A stretch of 55,940 nucleotides of DNA, from NCBI GenBank assembly GCA_039190005.1, contig JBCCYM010000005.1, positions 1 through 55,940 on the forward strand, given 5' to 3'. The notes beneath the pieces were generated by a model, which searched no databases, had not been told where the DNA came from, and saw nothing but the letters and a program-made list of their open reading frames with translations. Position 1 is the first letter of the stretch. The number at the start of each line of letters is the position of its first letter. Below, piece after piece: positions 8,149-15,901 of this stretch. Origin of the DNA: JBCCYM01 sp039190005. GTDB taxonomy: Bacteria; Pseudomonadota; Gammaproteobacteria; UBA12402. The translations under genes were made by a program, and so were the position numbers.

Positions 8149-10092
8149 ATGAATAAAAAGTTTAATGTGTGTATGTTGTTCGTGCTGTTACTATTACTGA
8201 AAAGCACATCATATGCCACAGTCAATTCACTAGCAAACCCTCATTTTTGTCTGCCTGACGCGAATGGAAATCCACCAGTTGGTTGTACCGGCATGTTATT
8301 TACCAAAAATAGCATCTCTGATTTCGCGCAATTCTATAAAAACTTGCCTGTACTACATTCCGGCTGGAACAAACAGCCTAGAGTCGTTCCTTTTTTATTG
8401 TTTTCGACCAGCCAAACCCCGCTAAATATGGTGACGAAACAAACCGCGGAAACACTAAAATACAACACTTACAATCCAGTAGTCTACAATTGGCATAATA
8501 TTAGCAAACTGGTTTATTTTGGCGGCTCTGAAAACGAAGGGCAAATCTTGATTCCCACACCAGGATGGATCAAGGCAGCACATCAAAATGGATCAGCTAT
8601 ATTTGCAACTATCTTTTTTTCGCCTAATAGCTATGGTGGAAGTGATGAAACAAATCAACTCGATTATATGCTAACATTGAATAAATCGGGTCATTACCCC
8701 ATCGCTGATTTGTTAATTTCTGCTGCTAGAAAATATCATATTGATGGTTACTTTATTAATGAAGAAGCATTCTATCTCAATGATAAATCAAGCATAAATC
8801 TATCCGCATTTGTGAGATATATAGAGAAAACCTCAAAAGAGGAAGGTTATCCGATAAAAATCGAATGGTATTTTACAGCGCTAAAGAGCGAAACGCCTTT
8901 TTACGAAAATAACAATGGTCTTAATGCTTTTGCCGCCAATAGTGTATTTATTGAAAATTGGAGCTTAGATAGTAATACTATAAATAAGGCTATATCTATG
9001 GGTTATCCTGAAGCAAATATTGAATATGGCACCCAGAGAACTATTACAACATTTACTCAAAATATCTGCGTCGCCTGTAATCTTCACTTCCTGCCAAATA
9101 AGAACATCTCTGCCGCGGTATTTGCTTTTTCAGATATACTTTCTCCTAATCATCTTAATGAAAATGACAAACCAAGTCAGCAATACAAAAACGCAATGCG
9201 CTTTTGGCGAATTACCCCCTCATATCTTAAAAACTCAAATAATCTGGACTATGGCACAAACAATTTTTTTGCAACTGATTTTAATGCCGGCATTGGCAGA
9301 GATTATTATATTCAAGGCGTTCGACAACATTATGGCTTTTGGAGCGCGATTGGTCTACAAGATATTCTTCCGATTAATTTTCTCAGCGATACGCCCGGAC
9401 TAAAAATTTCACTTGATTTCAATGACGCTTATAATGGTGGTTCGTCATTACGTATTATAAAGCGACAAATCATCCCAATTTCTAAACCACATCATATCAC
9501 ATTATACGACCACTTAAATGTAAGTATAAAAAATAATCCAGTCATGTATGTCACCTATAAACAACTCATTGGCGATACACCATTCAAAATTTGTGTGAAC
9601 TATACAGATGGCGATAACAAAGGTGATAATTGCATAAGTCTGACTTCAGAAGAAAAACACCGCTGGACAAGATCCTCTATTAACCTGACACCGTTAAATC
9701 ATCAAGGACGTTATCAGTCTATTGAACTTGTTGTTCCCAAATCTTCTATAAAAGAAAAAACTGTAATTGGACAACTATATCTGGGAAGTTTAGAAAACTA
9801 TGTGCGTCAACCCAGCTCTGTTCAAGAATTACAGTTAAAACAATCGATTCATGATGACGATAACAATGGTATGCACTATATTATTTCCTGGAAAGGAAAC
9901 CAACACGATAAAAATTACAAGGTTTATGTTAACGACCAGTTCTATGGCGCTACTTTTCAAAATATTGAAGATGTTATGGTATCGCCTCCTGAGCAAGATC
10001 TAAATATATGTGTTGCCCCTCAAGGTTATAGTGGGATTATGGGCACTAAGAACTGTATTAATGTATCTCCTTCTCAACTGCGGCCTTCATGA
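8149..10092 (+). CDS. Secreted endo-beta-N-acetylglucosaminidase, GH85 family
   Basis: GH85 enzymes cut the chitobiose core of N-linked glycans, releasing high-mannose type sugar from glycoproteins. The 647-residue product begins with a Sec signal peptide (core LFVLLLLL, cleavage near residue 23). The TIM barrel spans about 100-345. YFGGSENEGQILIPTPGWI and AIFATIFFSP match GH85 blocks, IDGYFINEE supplies the catalytic Asn204 and Glu206 pair, and IEWYFTA with FIENWSL match later strands. Residues about 370-560 look like a beta-sandwich and the last 80 like an Ig/Fn3-type module. The gene looks more AT-rich than its neighbours. It has a near-consensus promoter at 8086-8114. N-glycans of this type are eukaryotic, so a host-directed or scavenging role is inferred. 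Confidence 0.85.
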   Translation: MNKKFNVCMLFVLLLLLKSTSYATVNSLANPHFCLPDANGNPPVGCTGMLFTKNSISDFAQFYKNLPVLHSGWNKQPRVVPFLLFSTSQTPLNMVTKQTAETLKYNTYNPVVYNWHNISKLVYFGGSENEGQILIPTPGWIKAAHQNGSAIFATIFFSPNSYGGSDETNQLDYMLTLNKSGHYPIADLLISAARKYHIDGYFINEEAFYLNDKSSINLSAFVRYIEKTSKEEGYPIKIEWYFTALKSETPFYENNNGLNAFAANSVFIENWSLDSNTINKAISMGYPEANIEYGTQRTITTFTQNICVACNLHFLPNKNISAAVFAFSDILSPNHLNENDKPSQQYKNAMRFWRITPSYLKNSNNLDYGTNNFFATDFNAGIGRDYYIQGVRQHYGFWSAIGLQDILPINFLSDTPGLKISLDFNDAYNGGSSLRIIKRQIIPISKPHHITLYDHLNVSIKNNPVMYVTYKQLIGDTPFKICVNYTDGDNKGDNCISLTSEEKHRWTRSSINLTPLNHQGRYQSIELVVPKSSIKEKTVIGQLYLGSLENYVRQPSSVQELQLKQSIHDDDNNGMHYIISWKGNQHDKNYKVYVNDQFYGATFQNIEDVMVSPPEQDLNICVAPQGYSGIMGTKNCINVSPSQLRPS

Positions 10093-10151
10093 GAGTATAC
10101 TCATCAAGCTGGTGACAAAATGAACCGGCAAATTTACAAAAGTAAATTTAG

Positions 10152-10448
10152 TTAACTACTCTTAGAAACAAGTTTAACAACTAATCTTTTATTAATTGCT
10201 TCGGCATAACGTTGCAATGTAGCCAATGTAGGAGAATATTTCTGTTTTCCTCCTCCTGTCTCAAGTCGCCTGACAACAGAGGTACTAGTACCCATGATCT
10301 CAGCTACTTCTGCCTGACTTTTATGAGAAGCTTGTCGCGCCTTAATTAAGGTACGTAATAACATAAATTCACTATCTAGCTCATCATAATGTTTTTTTAC
10401 TTTCGGCTGTTTCAGCGCTTTTGCTTTTATTTTATCATGTGTACTCAT
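10152..10448 (-). CDS. XRE-family DNA-binding protein, antitoxin-like
   Basis: The 98-residue protein has a helix-turn-helix at about 42-75 (SQAEVAEIMGTSTSVVRRLE) after a helical N-terminus, and ends LQRYAEAINKRLVVKLV. This is the shape of HigA/RelB-type antitoxins, which usually pair with a RelE/HigB toxin. No toxin gene lies on either side: ribF ends 43 bases upstream and the GH85 gene converges downstream. GAGGTAA precedes the ATG. It may be an orphan antitoxin or a stand-alone repressor. Confidence 0.75.
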   Translation of the reverse strand: MSTHDKIKAKALKQPKVKKHYDELDSEFMLLRTLIKARQASHKSQAEVAEIMGTSTSVVRRLETGGGKQKYSPTLATLQRYAEAINKRLVVKLVSKSS

Positions 10449-10491
10449 AATTGTTTACCTCATATAAACATGATGTGGTAATAGCTATAAT

Positions 10492-11418
10492 TCACAAGCT
10501 GGCGCCCGCAAAAAACCGCCGAGCCGCCTGATTATCTATTTCCATCTGTTGTTTTAACGCGTCCAGATTATCAAAGCTATCATCACCACGCAGTTTATGA
10601 CGAAAATCAACCTGTAGGCGACAACCATAGATGTCTTGATCAAAATCAAGAATAAATACTTCAAGAAGGTAGTATTTATCGCGTAGCGTTGCTTGTCGAC
10701 TGATATAAGCGATACCGTTTAAACGCTGTTTCCCGACCCCACTTACATTAACAGCAAAAATACCTTCCAATGGCGGCTGTCGATGAAACAAGCGAATATT
10801 AGCGGTTGGGAAACCCAGTTTACGCCCCAGTTTTTTACCATGGATGACTCGGCCGGATATCGAATAATGACGTCCTAACAATGTTTTAACGTGATTAAAA
10901 TCACCTCGCTGTAAGCTGAGACGCAAATCAGTACTGCTCACCCGCTGATTATTCTGAGCGACCACGGGCAGTATTGATAATGCCTGTGGAAACATTTGTC
11001 GCAAATAATCGATGTCGCCTTGCTGCTTAAAGCCGAAACGAAAATCTTCCCCCAGTATTAATCCTTTCACCTTGAGTCTTTTTTTCAAATACCGCTCAAC
11101 AAAGGCTTCTTTGCTTAATTGAGCAAATGATTGATCAAATCGCACCAAAAAGAGTTTATCAACACCATATTGGCGTAAAATCGTTATTTTCTCACCCAAG
11201 CTTGTCAATCTTAGCGGCAGTTTTTGCTGACTAAAAAACTCACGCGGCAATGGTTCAAATGTCATGACTGCCGCCGGCACGGCTAATTGTCGCGCCTTAT
11301 TGACCAAGGCCTTGATAAGTGCTTGATGCCCCCTATGTAGCCCATCAAAATTACCAATAGCCAGCACACAGCCATTTGTGTCGCTGCGTATTTTATCATT
11401 GTCTCGAATCAGTCGCAT
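10492..11418 (-). CDS. ribF: Bifunctional riboflavin kinase / FAD synthetase
   Basis: RibF phosphorylates riboflavin to FMN and adenylylates FMN to FAD in the cytoplasm. Length is normal at 308 residues. The N-terminal nucleotidyltransferase shows IGNFDGLHRGHQALI, EDFRFGFKQQGD and STDLRLSL. The C-terminal kinase shows SGRVIHGKKLGRKLGFPTANI in pieces, with NGIAYI and the late LEVFILDFDQDIYG block. In relatives the gene sits just before ileS; here it keeps that orientation but is separated by four other genes. Confidence 0.97.
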   Translation of the reverse strand: MRLIRDNDKIRSDTNGCVLAIGNFDGLHRGHQALIKALVNKARQLAVPAAVMTFEPLPREFFSQQKLPLRLTSLGEKITILRQYGVDKLFLVRFDQSFAQLSKEAFVERYLKKRLKVKGLILGEDFRFGFKQQGDIDYLRQMFPQALSILPVVAQNNQRVSSTDLRLSLQRGDFNHVKTLLGRHYSISGRVIHGKKLGRKLGFPTANIRLFHRQPPLEGIFAVNVSGVGKQRLNGIAYISRQATLRDKYYLLEVFILDFDQDIYGCRLQVDFRHKLRGDDSFDNLDALKQQMEIDNQAARRFFAGASL

Positions 11419-11428
11419 TGTTTGGTAT

Positions 11429-11526
11429 TAACCTAAAAACTGCACCAGATCAATCTGAGATCCCTGAGCTTGTCGAAGGGACCACCCTTCGACGGGCTCA
11501 GGGACCACTGCGGTTTTGTAGGATTA
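11429..11526. repeat. Composite repeat: two REP-like units between inverted ends
   Basis: Upstream of ribF, units at 11461-11483 (inverted) and 11485-11506 (direct) lie back to back. They are flanked by TAACCTAAAAACTGCA (11429-11444) and its approximate inverse TGCGGTTTTGTAGGATTA (11509-11526). The flanks resemble motifs at 6828-6846, 8038-8051 and 19296-19311. This looks like a short non-coding mobile element of about 98 bp; no gene is seen. Confidence 0.7.
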
Positions 11527-11598
11527 AAATCTCCCCTGTAATTCATTCAAAGCAAAATAATACCGATTGTAACGAAATATAACAATTATAATTTTTCT

Positions 11599-11627
11599 TT
11601 GAATTAAAGATTTCATTCGCTTATAAT
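11599..11627 (+). promoter_or_regulatory. Probable promoter of the OmpH-like lipoprotein gene
   Basis: TTGAAT (11599-11604) and TATAAT (11622-11627) are 17 bases apart, about 46 bases before the ATG. A GAGGAAA ribosome site follows at 11658-11664. Confidence 0.65.
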
Positions 11628-11673
11628 TATGCCTTAATTCACTTAATCCATATTTAATGAGGAAATACATACA

Positions 11674-12279
11674 ATGAAAAAATTATCCGTAATTGCTATA
11701 CTTGCCGCTGGCGTATTACTTGCCGGTTGTAACATGCAATCATCGTCTTCAGGGGGTAGCTCAAACTTTGGTTTGGTTGATATTCAGAAAGTTGCCACGC
11801 AATCACCTGAAATGAAGCAAATTCAAACCAAGATGCAAGCACAAATGCAACCTATGGAAGCAAAACTTCGTGCCGCTTCACAAGGCATGCAAAAGCTTGA
11901 TCAAGAAATTAAAACAGCAACTGGCGATAAAAAATCCGCTCTGGAAAAACAAAAAACAGCCGCGCAAGCGCAATTTCAGAAAGATTTAGCTAATTTCCAA
12001 GATATGCAAAAATCTGTACAAGAAAAAGTACAAAAAGTTGTGGATGACGCTTTAGCTGTGGTCGCTAAGAAAGATAATCTTGCTGCCATCTTTGTTAAAC
12101 AAGCTGTACTTCAACATGGCGCTTCTTTTAAAGATGTGACTTCTGATGTGTTGGCACAGCTCAAAGCAACAGCAGGTTCATCAACAAGTACTAGCAGTTC
12201 AAGTTCAACGAGCCCAAGCACAACTGCAACAAGTAGCCAATCAAGCAGCGGTAGCAGCACAACTACAAGCAGCAAATAA
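11674..12279 (+). CDS. OmpH/Skp-family lipoprotein with Ser/Thr-rich tail
   Basis: Skp-family proteins are periplasmic holdase chaperones for outer-membrane proteins. This 201-residue protein opens with a lipoprotein signal, LLAGC, making Cys19 the likely lipidated residue. The start of a typical Skp fold follows (FGLVDIQKVATQSPEMKQI), then two long Gln/Lys/Ala-rich helices (about 45-120) forming the coiled-coil tentacles. The last 35 residues are nearly all Ser and Thr. Ordinary Skp is soluble, sits beside bamA and lacks such a tail. With no Asp at +2 (Asn instead), outer-membrane sorting is likely. The gene is monocistronic, between its own promoter and a terminator. Confidence 0.8.
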   Translation: MKKLSVIAILAAGVLLAGCNMQSSSSGGSSNFGLVDIQKVATQSPEMKQIQTKMQAQMQPMEAKLRAASQGMQKLDQEIKTATGDKKSALEKQKTAAQAQFQKDLANFQDMQKSVQEKVQKVVDDALAVVAKKDNLAAIFVKQAVLQHGASFKDVTSDVLAQLKATAGSSTSTSSSSSTSPSTTATSSQSSSGSSTTTSSK

Positions 12280-12287
12280 CTATTCTT

Positions 12288-12325
12288 TCATCCCGTCTGT
12301 GAACGCAGATGGGATGATTTCTTTT
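12288..12325 (+). terminator. Rho-independent terminator after the OmpH-like gene
   Basis: TCATCCCGTCTG and CAGATGGGATGA form a 12-bp stem with one G-U pair and a 6-base loop, followed by TTTCTTTT. Confidence 0.85.
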
Positions 12326-12356
12326 CAAATACAAATTAACTTATCAACGAAATAGC

Positions 12357-12890
12357 ATGTCTACTGATTTAATACAACAATTGCAGGCTATTGACGCTAT
12401 CAAATATGGTGATTTTACCTTAAAAAGTGGTCTTAAATCTTCTATCTATGTCGATCTGCGCCCTATTGTCTCTTATCCTAAAATTTTGCAGAAAATTGCT
12501 GATTTAATGTGGGAAAAGATTGCTGATTTAAAACCAGAACTAATCTGTGGTGTTCCCTATACCGCGCTACCGATTGCCACAGCCATATCATTGAAACATC
12601 AAATCCCTATGGTAATGCGCCGTAAGGAAGCGAAAAATTACGGCACCAAAAAAATGATTGAAGGCGTGTTTAAAGCGAATGAGCCATGCGTGATTATTGA
12701 AGATGTGATCACCACTGCCAGCAGTGTGATTGAAACAATTGATGTGCTCGATACGGTTAATCTCAAGGTAAAGGATATTGTGGTCTTAGTTGATCGCGAG
12801 CAAGGCGGCTATGACAATCTTGCTAATAAAGGCTACCGTGTTCACCCAGTCTTTACCCTATCTGAACTTAAGGCAGCGCAACCGAAATGA
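12357..12890 (+). CDS. pyrE: Orotate phosphoribosyltransferase, eukaryote-like
   Basis: PyrE joins orotate and PRPP to make OMP in pyrimidine synthesis. The 177-residue protein is shorter than E. coli PyrE and reads like the N-terminal half of animal UMP synthase: GDFTLKSGLKSSIYVDLR, CGVPYTALPIAT, MRRKEAKNYGTKK, and the PRPP loop CVIIEDVITTASSVIET. It overlaps pyrF by 4 bases (ATGA), in the same order as the two domains of the fused eukaryotic enzyme. Resemblance to the eukaryotic protein is from memory of the sequence, not a search. Confidence 0.94.
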   Translation: MSTDLIQQLQAIDAIKYGDFTLKSGLKSSIYVDLRPIVSYPKILQKIADLMWEKIADLKPELICGVPYTALPIATAISLKHQIPMVMRRKEAKNYGTKKMIEGVFKANEPCVIIEDVITTASSVIETIDVLDTVNLKVKDIVVLVDREQGGYDNLANKGYRVHPVFTLSELKAAQPK

Positions 12891-13657
12891 AGCATCTTCC
12901 TTTCAGTCAACGCGCCGAACTTGCTGAAAACACCACTGCTAAAAAGCTCTTTCAAATGATTGCCGAAAAAAAAAGCAATCTGGCCTTATCCGCTGATTTA
13001 ACCACCTCCAGCGAACTTTTTAAACTTATCGAGCAAGTTGGTGAACATATTGCTGTGCTTAAAACCCACATTGATATTCTCACTGATTTCTCACCAGCAG
13101 TCATTGAACGGCTAATACAATATACCAAACAGTACCAAGTTTTAATCTTTGAAGATCGGAAATTTGCCGATATAGGCAATACTGTCAGCCATCAATATCA
13201 ACACGGTATTTATACGATCAGTAACTGGGCGGATATTATCAACGCCCATATTCTACCTGGTGAAGGCATTATTGATGGTCTTAAAAAAATTGGACAACCA
13301 TTGCAACGCGGATTACTGCTGATAGCGCAGATGAGTTCAAGCAATAATTTCTTCAGCGATGATTATGTACAAGCTAATATTGAATTAGCCAAAAAACATG
13401 CTGATTTTGTTATCGGCTTTATTTGCCAACAGCAATTAATGGCTGATCCGACTTATATTCACATGACACCGGGTGTCAAACTGGAACCGGGAAAAGACGC
13501 GTTAGGACAAGCTTATCTCACGCCAGAATATGTGATTGGTGAACAATACAGTGATATGATAATTGTCGGACGTGGCATTATTCATGACAAACAACCGGCA
13601 AAAATGGCGCAACAATACCGCGAACGTGCTTGGCAGGCCTATCAGCAAACTTTGTGA
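12887..13657 (+). CDS. pyrF: Orotidine 5'-phosphate decarboxylase, eukaryote-like
   Basis: PyrF decarboxylates OMP to UMP. The 256-residue TIM barrel has the catalytic Lys/Asp set in KTHIDILTDF and FEDRKFADIGNTV, then NAHILPGEGI, LLLIAQMSSSNNF, HMTPGVKLE and the phosphate site IIVGRGII. These blocks match the decarboxylase half of animal UMP synthase and yeast Ura3 more closely than E. coli-type PyrF. Start codon overlaps the pyrE stop, so translation is likely coupled. Together they look like a split UMP synthase. Confidence 0.94.
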   Translation: MKHLPFSQRAELAENTTAKKLFQMIAEKKSNLALSADLTTSSELFKLIEQVGEHIAVLKTHIDILTDFSPAVIERLIQYTKQYQVLIFEDRKFADIGNTVSHQYQHGIYTISNWADIINAHILPGEGIIDGLKKIGQPLQRGLLLIAQMSSSNNFFSDDYVQANIELAKKHADFVIGFICQQQLMADPTYIHMTPGVKLEPGKDALGQAYLTPEYVIGEQYSDMIIVGRGIIHDKQPAKMAQQYRERAWQAYQQTL

Positions 13658-13735
13658 TTTTCTCTGAATATTTTTATTAGCCAAAAGTAATAGAAATTAT
13701 TTGAAGTAGTTACATTTTGTAGGCATAATTATATT

Positions 13736-13942
13736 ATAAAGCTTACTTGGCATAATGCTAAAAATCGCTCAAATATAAACAAGCATGGTTTAGATTTTCA
13801 TGATGCCGCTTTTGTATTTGATGGTCAAACAGTGACATTTGAAGATGACCGAGCAGATTATGGTGAAAAACGTATTATTTCAATGAAGAAAGCCAATGAA
13901 AGAGAGCAAAAAATCTATCAAAAGCGACTTAAAACGGATTGA
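13736..13942 (+). pseudogene. brnT: BrnT toxin remnant: no start codon, central deletion
   Basis: Translated from 13739, the reading frame gives KLTWHNAKNRSNINKHGLDF, then DAAFVFDGQTVTFEDDRADYG, then KRIISMKKANEREQKIYQ and a TGA stop. This is a BrnT (DUF497) RNase toxin from which the middle beta-strands, about 25 residues between EKR and IISM, are missing. No ATG, GTG or TTG occurs in frame ahead of the conserved region; ATA or ATT stands where Met would be. It overlaps brnA by 47 bases as intact brnT genes commonly do. Very likely non-functional. Confidence 0.8.
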
Positions 13943-14159
13943 CCGTTTGAAAGATCAAGCCATTGATTATTCCGACTCATCTGAATTGGATGATAGCTTT
14001 TTTAAAAAAGCAACTGTAGAACTACCTGTGCCAAAAGATAGCGTGACGCTTAGAATTGATCATCGAGTTCTCGAATGGTTCAAGTCTCAAGGCAAAAGCT
14101 ATCAGACACGGATAAATGCCGTTTTAAAATCTTACTATAAAGCACATCATACCGATTAG
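13896..14159 (+). CDS. brnA: BrnA-type antitoxin
   Basis: The 87-residue protein ends in the ribbon-helix-helix of the BrnA family: VTLRIDHRVLEWFKSQG followed by SYQTRINAVLKSYYKAH, after an acidic linker (IDYSDSSELDDSFF). BrnA neutralises BrnT by direct binding and represses their shared promoter. Here the reading frame is complete while the toxin gene is damaged. The start ATG at 13896 lies inside the brnT remnant. Confidence 0.85.
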   Translation: MKESKKSIKSDLKRIDRLKDQAIDYSDSSELDDSFFKKATVELPVPKDSVTLRIDHRVLEWFKSQGKSYQTRINAVLKSYYKAHHTD

Positions 14160-14203
14160 ACGCGCTTGCCAGAAAGGATAGGATGCTCGCACAGTGGATC
14201 CAA

Positions 14204-14240
14204 CCCTTCGACAGGCTCAGGGCAAGCAGGCTCAGGGACC
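14204..14240 (+). repeat. Two fused REP-like units
   Basis: CCCTTCGACAGGCTCAGGG (14204-14222) runs directly into CAAGCAGGCTCAGGGACC (14223-14240), followed by GCTGAGATTTAACC. The same fused pair, in the opposite sense, occurs at about 122-158 and 16446-16483. It lies just outside the 3' end of msrBA. Confidence 0.85.
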
Positions 14241-14248
14241 GCTGAGAT

Positions 14249-15109
14249 TTAACCAAACCGTTTGGTATAACGATGACAATACGGCTGTTGTTGTTTTTTG
14301 TCGTAATAGTGTTGATGATATGCTTCAGCTGACCAAAATATGCTTACTGGTAACAATTGGGTCGCGATGGTATAATTTTTTTCTTCAAGCTGTTTAATTA
14401 ATTCGGCGGCTATCGCTTTTTGCTCATCATCAAAATAAAAAATCGCGCTCAAATACTGGGTGCCAAGATCCGGTCCTTGGCCATCTTGCTGAGTGGGATC
14501 ATGAATTTCAAAAAAATAACGGGTTAATGCCGGGTAATCCATTCGCTTAGGATCATACAGTACGCGTATTGCTTCAAAATGACCAGTTTTCCCGCAACAG
14601 ACCTGTTTATAATTCGGATTGGATACCGCGCCACCGGTATAACCAACTTCTGTTTTTAAAACGCCATCAAGCTGCTCAAAATAGTATTCCATACCCCAGA
14701 AACATCCACCAGCATAAATGGCTTCTGTGGTATCCATTACGTCAATATCGGCTATTAATTCAATTGCTAAACCATTGACACAATAACGCTGATTTTTTTC
14801 AGTTAATTTTTCACCATAAAACACATGTCCCAAATGCGCGCCACAACGGTGACAAACAATTTCAACGCGCTCACCATCATTATCCGGCAGATTATCGACA
14901 TGATCAGCAATGGCTTGATCAAAACTCGGCCAACCACAATGTGAAACAAATTGATCGGCCCCACGAAAAAGTGCCAAACCACAACGACGACATAAATAAG
15001 TCCCCTGCGCTTGATGGTCATGGTAGCAACTTGATCCAGGATATTCAGTATGCTTATGTTTTACAATATTGACAACTTCAGGTGTTAAACTCGCAAGTTT
15101 ATCCAGCAT
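14249..15109 (-). CDS. msrBA: Methionine sulfoxide reductase B-A fusion
   Basis: The 286-residue fusion repairs both stereoisomers of methionine sulfoxide. The N-terminal MsrB domain (about 5-120) has two zinc CxxC pairs (CRRC, CHRC), HCGWPSFDQAI, GHVF and the catalytic Cys in RYCVNGLAI. The C-terminal MsrA domain (about 130-286) has the catalytic GGCFWGMEYYF and GHFEAIRV, with a late Cys in PYCHRY that may resolve the disulfide. B before A is the reverse of the common MsrA-MsrB order. No signal peptide, so cytoplasmic. It follows an SDR gene by 9 bases. Confidence 0.96.
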   Translation of the reverse strand: MLDKLASLTPEVVNIVKHKHTEYPGSSCYHDHQAQGTYLCRRCGLALFRGADQFVSHCGWPSFDQAIADHVDNLPDNDGERVEIVCHRCGAHLGHVFYGEKLTEKNQRYCVNGLAIELIADIDVMDTTEAIYAGGCFWGMEYYFEQLDGVLKTEVGYTGGAVSNPNYKQVCCGKTGHFEAIRVLYDPKRMDYPALTRYFFEIHDPTQQDGQGPDLGTQYLSAIFYFDDEQKAIAAELIKQLEEKNYTIATQLLPVSIFWSAEAYHQHYYDKKQQQPYCHRYTKRFG

Positions 15110-15118
15110 AATACATTC

Positions 15119-15901
15119 CTATTCCTGGCGATGCACCATCGCACCCGCTTGTGTTTGCGCAGTTGGCATGACAATGATCTCCTCAATATTCACATGCACT
15201 GGTTGCTGCATACAGAATAGCACTGAATTGGCAATATCTTCAGCAACAAGTGGCTTAAAACCACGATAGGTTTCATCAACACGCGCCTGATCACCTTTAA
15301 AACGCACATTGCTGAATTCAGTATTCACCATCCCTGGACTGACTAGATTTATTCGGATATTGCTATACGCTAATAATTCTTGGCGTAACGCTCTGGTAAT
15401 TGCTCGTACCGCGAATTTAGTCGCGCAATAGACTGAACCACCAATATAGGTTATATGTCCGGAAATAGAACCAATATTAATAATCTGCCCCTGACCACGT
15501 TGCTTCATGCCCGGTAATATCTGGCGAGTCAAATACAATAGACCTTTCACATTGGTATCAATCATTTGCTCCCAATCGGCAATATCCGCGACATCAAGCG
15601 CGTCCAGTCCTTTAGATAATCCGGCATTATTAACTAACACATCAATCGCTTGCCAGCTATCTGGTAAATTTTCAAAGCTGTGCTGTACTGCTTGTTGTTT
15701 TTGGACATCAAGTACCATAATATGAATCTCAGTTGCCGCGTTTTTCTGTCGACATTTTTCAGCAACTTCTTTCAGGCGTGCTTCACGCCGCCCCACTAAC
15801 AATAATTTAGCACCATGCTCGGCACATAAAATGGCACAAGACTCACCAATACCGCTACTGGCACCGGTAATACATATAATTTTATTTTGAAGATTTGACA
15901 T
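15119..15901 (-). CDS. Short-chain dehydrogenase, YdfG-like
   Basis: This is a 260-residue classical SDR with the cofactor loop TGASSGIG, the basic residues GRREARL that favour NADP(H), NNAG, the catalytic Ser in GSISGH, and YCATK as YxxxK. The overall run (ALDVADIADWEQMIDTNVKG, VSPGMVNTEF) resembles YdfG-type 3-hydroxy acid / serine dehydrogenases. Exact substrate cannot be read from sequence. Its start overlaps the end of the HEPN gene by 20 bases, suggesting one transcript with msrBA. Confidence 0.88.
   Translation of the reverse strand: MSNLQNKIICITGASSGIGESCAILCAEHGAKLLLVGRREARLKEVAEKCRQKNAATEIHIMVLDVQKQQAVQHSFENLPDSWQAIDVLVNNAGLSKGLDALDVADIADWEQMIDTNVKGLLYLTRQILPGMKQRGQGQIINIGSISGHITYIGGSVYCATKFAVRAITRALRQELLAYSNIRINLVSPGMVNTEFSNVRFKGDQARVDETYRGFKPLVAEDIANSVLFCMQQPVHVNIEEIIVMPTAQTQAGAMVHRQE

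Noticed and set aside
10081..10110. Terminator after the GH85 gene
   Set aside because: ATGAG/CTCAT and GAGTATACTC symmetry is short and lacks a T-run.
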